Notes under the pieces: generated by a model
Seen by the model: the letters and a program-made list of their open reading frames with translations, nothing else
Told to the model about the DNA's origin: nothing
The model's database searches: none
Shown here: in pieces, positions 61,715 through 64,000 of the stretch
Layout of the letters: each line of letters opens with the position of its first letter
How positions within the stretch are numbered: the stretch's first letter is position 1
Position numbers and translations under genes: made by a program
DNA from: Planctomycetota bacterium
GTDB taxonomy: Bacteria > Planctomycetota > Phycisphaerae > UBA1845 > PWPN01
DNA: 64,000 nt
Direction of reading: 5' to 3'
Assembly: GCA_029550525.1 (NCBI GenBank)
Contig: JAKPHF010000070.1
Coordinates: 124,001-188,000, forward strand

Positions 61715-62866
61715 ATGAGCAATGAAAAACACATCGACTACAAGGCTCTGGCGAATCATCCCCGTTTGCTGTTGGAAGCTGAGCTTGCCCCGCTTCAAGG
61801 CAACCGCTTCCAACCCACCGGCTTTGCTGACCTTGGACCTGCTCGATACAAACTGCCGGACAACACGGACATGCTCCTGGTCGAATCGCCCCAATCGGTG
61901 GCGAACCGGATGGAACTGGCGTGCTGGGACCCAGCGGCAGAAGATTTGATCGCCGGACTGCGTGGCCTGCCCTACATCAAGATCACTGATGCGAACAATA
62001 ATCACTTGACCAACTCCATATTGGAGGCGCACCGGATCAACTCCGAGTACATAATGAAGGATACGCGGCGCCTCTTGTCCAGCAGCGAGAAGCGACAGCT
62101 CGCAGAGAAGCCGTTTAGCGAGGAGTTCGCCGCGGAAATTGGTTATCAAAAGGACGGACGAGTTGACTGGAAAAAGTTCTACGCCGGCTTGTTTAAGTAC
62201 GATCCCAACAGCCTCATTCACGGTTGTTTCCTTGAGGAGATTGGTGGCCGGCTCCGAGCGACGCGTGTTCTCTCTGGCTTCATCGAGGCCAGCGATGTTC
62301 AGGTAGCGGAAAGTGGTGGTGTCAAGAACAACATTGTGCAGCCCGAACTCAAAGAAGGCGCGGGAAATGTCCTGTTCCACCGTACCGAATTCGTAGCACG
62401 ACAGATCAAGGCATATTTCAATCTGGATCTTGCGCTGCTGCGTGGTTACGGACTTGGACACACTGCACCAACACGGGATGGTGTCCCTTCCGAATGGTCA
62501 GATCCAGAGAAACTCTTGATCGCGTTGTCTCTGCTCAAGATCCGCCTTTTCTTGTCGACCGGCCTGCGATTGCGTACCGCCTGCGACCTCGAGGTCAAAG
62601 GCGAATTGAACGTTACTCGTCCTTCTGGGTTGCACATTCCGGAAGCGGATGTACTTCTCGAGGAGTGCAAGGGCCTGATCAAGGCAATTAGGGACGCCGA
62701 CAAAAGGCAAGAAGACCATTCAAAAAGACTTTTTGCAGACCCGGCGATCACGTTGCTGGAGTGGACGCCCAACAGCACACAACGAGGCAAGAAACGCGGC
62801 AAAGACTCCGGCCCTGGCGGCACTGATGAGTCCGATACCGCCGAACAAGAGGATAACGAGGCATGA
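61715..62866 (+). CDS. csb1: Csb1 (Cas7 backbone subunit, type I-G)
   Basis: The 383-residue product is a Csb1/GSU0053-type Cas7, the repeated backbone subunit that coats the crRNA. RLLLEAELAPLQGNRFQPTG near the N-terminus, LVESPQSVANRMELACWD, SLIHGCFLEEIGGRLRATRV and SEWSDPEKLLIALSLLKIR are recognisable family segments. The C-terminal 40 residues are charged and low in complexity (RGKKRGKDSGPGGTDESD). AGGGAGAA lies just before the ATG, twelve bases after csx17. It overlaps csb2 by four bases (ATGA). Confidence 0.93.
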   Translation: MSNEKHIDYKALANHPRLLLEAELAPLQGNRFQPTGFADLGPARYKLPDNTDMLLVESPQSVANRMELACWDPAAEDLIAGLRGLPYIKITDANNNHLTNSILEAHRINSEYIMKDTRRLLSSSEKRQLAEKPFSEEFAAEIGYQKDGRVDWKKFYAGLFKYDPNSLIHGCFLEEIGGRLRATRVLSGFIEASDVQVAESGGVKNNIVQPELKEGAGNVLFHRTEFVARQIKAYFNLDLALLRGYGLGHTAPTRDGVPSEWSDPEKLLIALSLLKIRLFLSTGLRLRTACDLEVKGELNVTRPSGLHIPEADVLLEECKGLIKAIRDADKRQEDHSKRLFADPAITLLEWTPNSTQRGKKRGKDSGPGGTDESDTAEQEDNEA

Positions 62867-64000
62867 TCGCCATTTCCTTCGAGTTCCTCAGCGGCCGTTA
62901 CCATGCCACCCCGTGGGGCCGACATGTCAACGAGGGGGTCGTCGAATGGCCGCCTTCGCCGTGGCGAATCCTCCGCGCCATCGTGGCGACGTGGAAACGC
63001 ACGCTACCCGAGTTGGAGGAGTCGGAAGTAAAGCCTATCCTGGAGATTCTCGCTGCGGAAGATCCGGAGTTTGAACTCCCGCCGGCCTCCACCGGGCACA
63101 CACGTCATTACATGCCCTGGTACAAGAAGGGCCCTGATGACCGCACGCTGGTCTTCGATGCCTTCGTAGCGGTGGGACGAAGGCCGAACGGAGATGGCGG
63201 ATGGCGTCCGGCCCCTCTCGTTGCGCATTGGCCTAAAGCATCACTCAGCGAAGCCCAACGGGACACGCTCGCCCGTATTCTGACCAATCTCAACACACTG
63301 GGGCGGGCAGAATCCTGGTGCGAGGCTAAGTTGCTGCCAGAAGGGCCGCGGCAAGCCAGACGTGTGTGCCGGCCCATCAACGACGAGGGCGTTTCTCCCG
63401 AGGACGAAGTCGTCCGGCTGCTTTGCCCAGATCCCGCCTCGGCATTCAAGGATGACCACGTTGTCAAGGTAGTTCAGCGCACGGAAGGCCGCGGAAAGAA
63501 CAAGCAGATCCTGGAAGAACGTCAGAGCATCTACGACCCCGCTTGGAACCTATGCATGGAAACCCTTCAACTACATAACGAGCGATGGTCCGACCCACCT
63601 GGTTCGCGTTGGGTCCAGTACTCGCGACCGAGCGATTGCTTCAAAGTCCGGCCGGCACGCACGACAACGCACACCGCCAGCGCCAGCCGTATACAGGTTA
63701 TTCGTTTTCTACTCGACTCGAACGTTCTTCCGCTGATCACCGATACGCTCCCAGTTGCAGAGCTGGCCCGCAAAGCACTGATGTGCTGGCATGGTCGATT
63801 GACGGCGGTCAACGGCGTACGTGGACGATCTTCGATATTGTCTGGTAAGGACAAAAAAGGGGATCCGCTCCGTGGCCATGGGCATGCCTACTATCTACCC
63901 ACCGACGAAGACGGTGACGGGCGGCTCGATCACCTCACCATTTACGCTGCAGACGGTTTTGGCCACGATGAACTGAGAGCGGCTGATCGTCTGCGTGAGC
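62863..64000 (+). CDS. csb2: Csb2 (Cas5-Cas6 fusion, type I-G), 3' end missing
   Basis: The reading frame runs off the right edge after about 379 codons. It begins MIAISFEFLSGRYHATPWG and continues VNEGVVEWPPSPWRILRAIV, the signature start of Csb2/GSU0054, a fused Cas5 and Cas6. GHGHAYYLPTDEDGDGRLDH carries the His-rich motif of the Cas6-like half, the likely site for pre-crRNA cleavage. Its ATG overlaps the csb1 stop, indicating coupling. Adaptation genes (often a cas4-cas1 fusion and cas2) and the main array would be expected beyond the window. Confidence 0.93.
   Translation, partial: MIAISFEFLSGRYHATPWGRHVNEGVVEWPPSPWRILRAIVATWKRTLPELEESEVKPILEILAAEDPEFELPPASTGHTRHYMPWYKKGPDDRTLVFDAFVAVGRRPNGDGGWRPAPLVAHWPKASLSEAQRDTLARILTNLNTLGRAESWCEAKLLPEGPRQARRVCRPINDEGVSPEDEVVRLLCPDPASAFKDDHVVKVVQRTEGRGKNKQILEERQSIYDPAWNLCMETLQLHNERWSDPPGSRWVQYSRPSDCFKVRPARTTTHTASASRIQVIRFLLDSNVLPLITDTLPVAELARKALMCWHGRLTAVNGVRGRSSILSGKDKKGDPLRGHGHAYYLPTDEDGDGRLDHLTIYAADGFGHDELRAADRLRE

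Overview
This window looks like Planctomycetota chromosome, probably an environmental genome. It is GC-rich. It carries Tat-exported Gfo/Idh/MocA oxidoreductases, a planctomycete-style pseudopilin with an H-x-x-G...F-x-D-x-H tail, exported proteins with dockerin-like and calcium-repeat tails, many exported or cytosolic glycosidases, and a formylglycine-generating-enzyme/GTPase operon. No rRNA, tRNA, insertion sequence or transposase was found.

Layout. 1-9.8 kb: the 3' part of a membrane-fused spermidine-synthase-like gene, a GH36-like alpha-galactosidase, a flavin-reductase-like protein, a LOG-family protein, a GH5-like lipoprotein, a FadL-like porin, a methyltransferase and a hypothetical gene. 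9.8-20.7 kb: an ABC-2 permease faces an operon of three SPFH/HflK-HflC-like proteins, an ABC ATPase, a second ABC-2 permease and a large membrane-anchored helical-repeat protein; the operon ends near a clear Rho-independent terminator. 21-28.3 kb: two Tat oxidoreductases, FxsA, a HEAT-repeat protein and a GH2 enzyme. 28.4-33.3 kb (minus strand): a compact five-gene operon of an Ala/Gln-rich protein, a long coiled coil, an FGE-domain protein, a zinc-ribbon GTPase and a GAP1-like GTPase-associated protein. It resembles predicted GTPase-centred conflict systems. 33.5-39.2 kb: two secreted multidomain proteins with thrombospondin-3/MopE-like and dockerin-like tails. 39.5-49.4 kb: a URO-D-family protein, a duplicated Ig-like protein, a histidine kinase/response regulator pair, a pseudopilin and a 1195-residue NPCBM-glycosidase. 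49.7-55.4 kb: housekeeping genes (NifU-type scaffold, M42 peptidase, dimeric dUTPase, transglutaminase-like protein, upp, sppA).

55.6-64 kb: a type I-G (formerly I-U) CRISPR-Cas locus: cas3 with a C-terminal HD domain, csx17, csb1 (cas7) and the start of csb2 (cas5-cas6), tightly packed or overlapping. Adaptation genes and the main array must lie beyond the window edge. Upstream of cas3 sits the most unusual feature: a degenerate two-repeat mini-array. The repeats differ in sequence but keep perfect 8-bp hairpins. The last 21 nt of the only spacer are the near-perfect reverse complement of the sequence at the same offset after the second repeat. A promoter, a 76-residue unknown ORF and a 16-bp perfect hairpin follow before the cas promoter. 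This layout suggests a non-canonical RNA or autoregulatory element, but that remains inference.

Work was by reading only. Family names come from motif recognition, not database searches, and start codons were mostly chosen from ribosome-binding sites.
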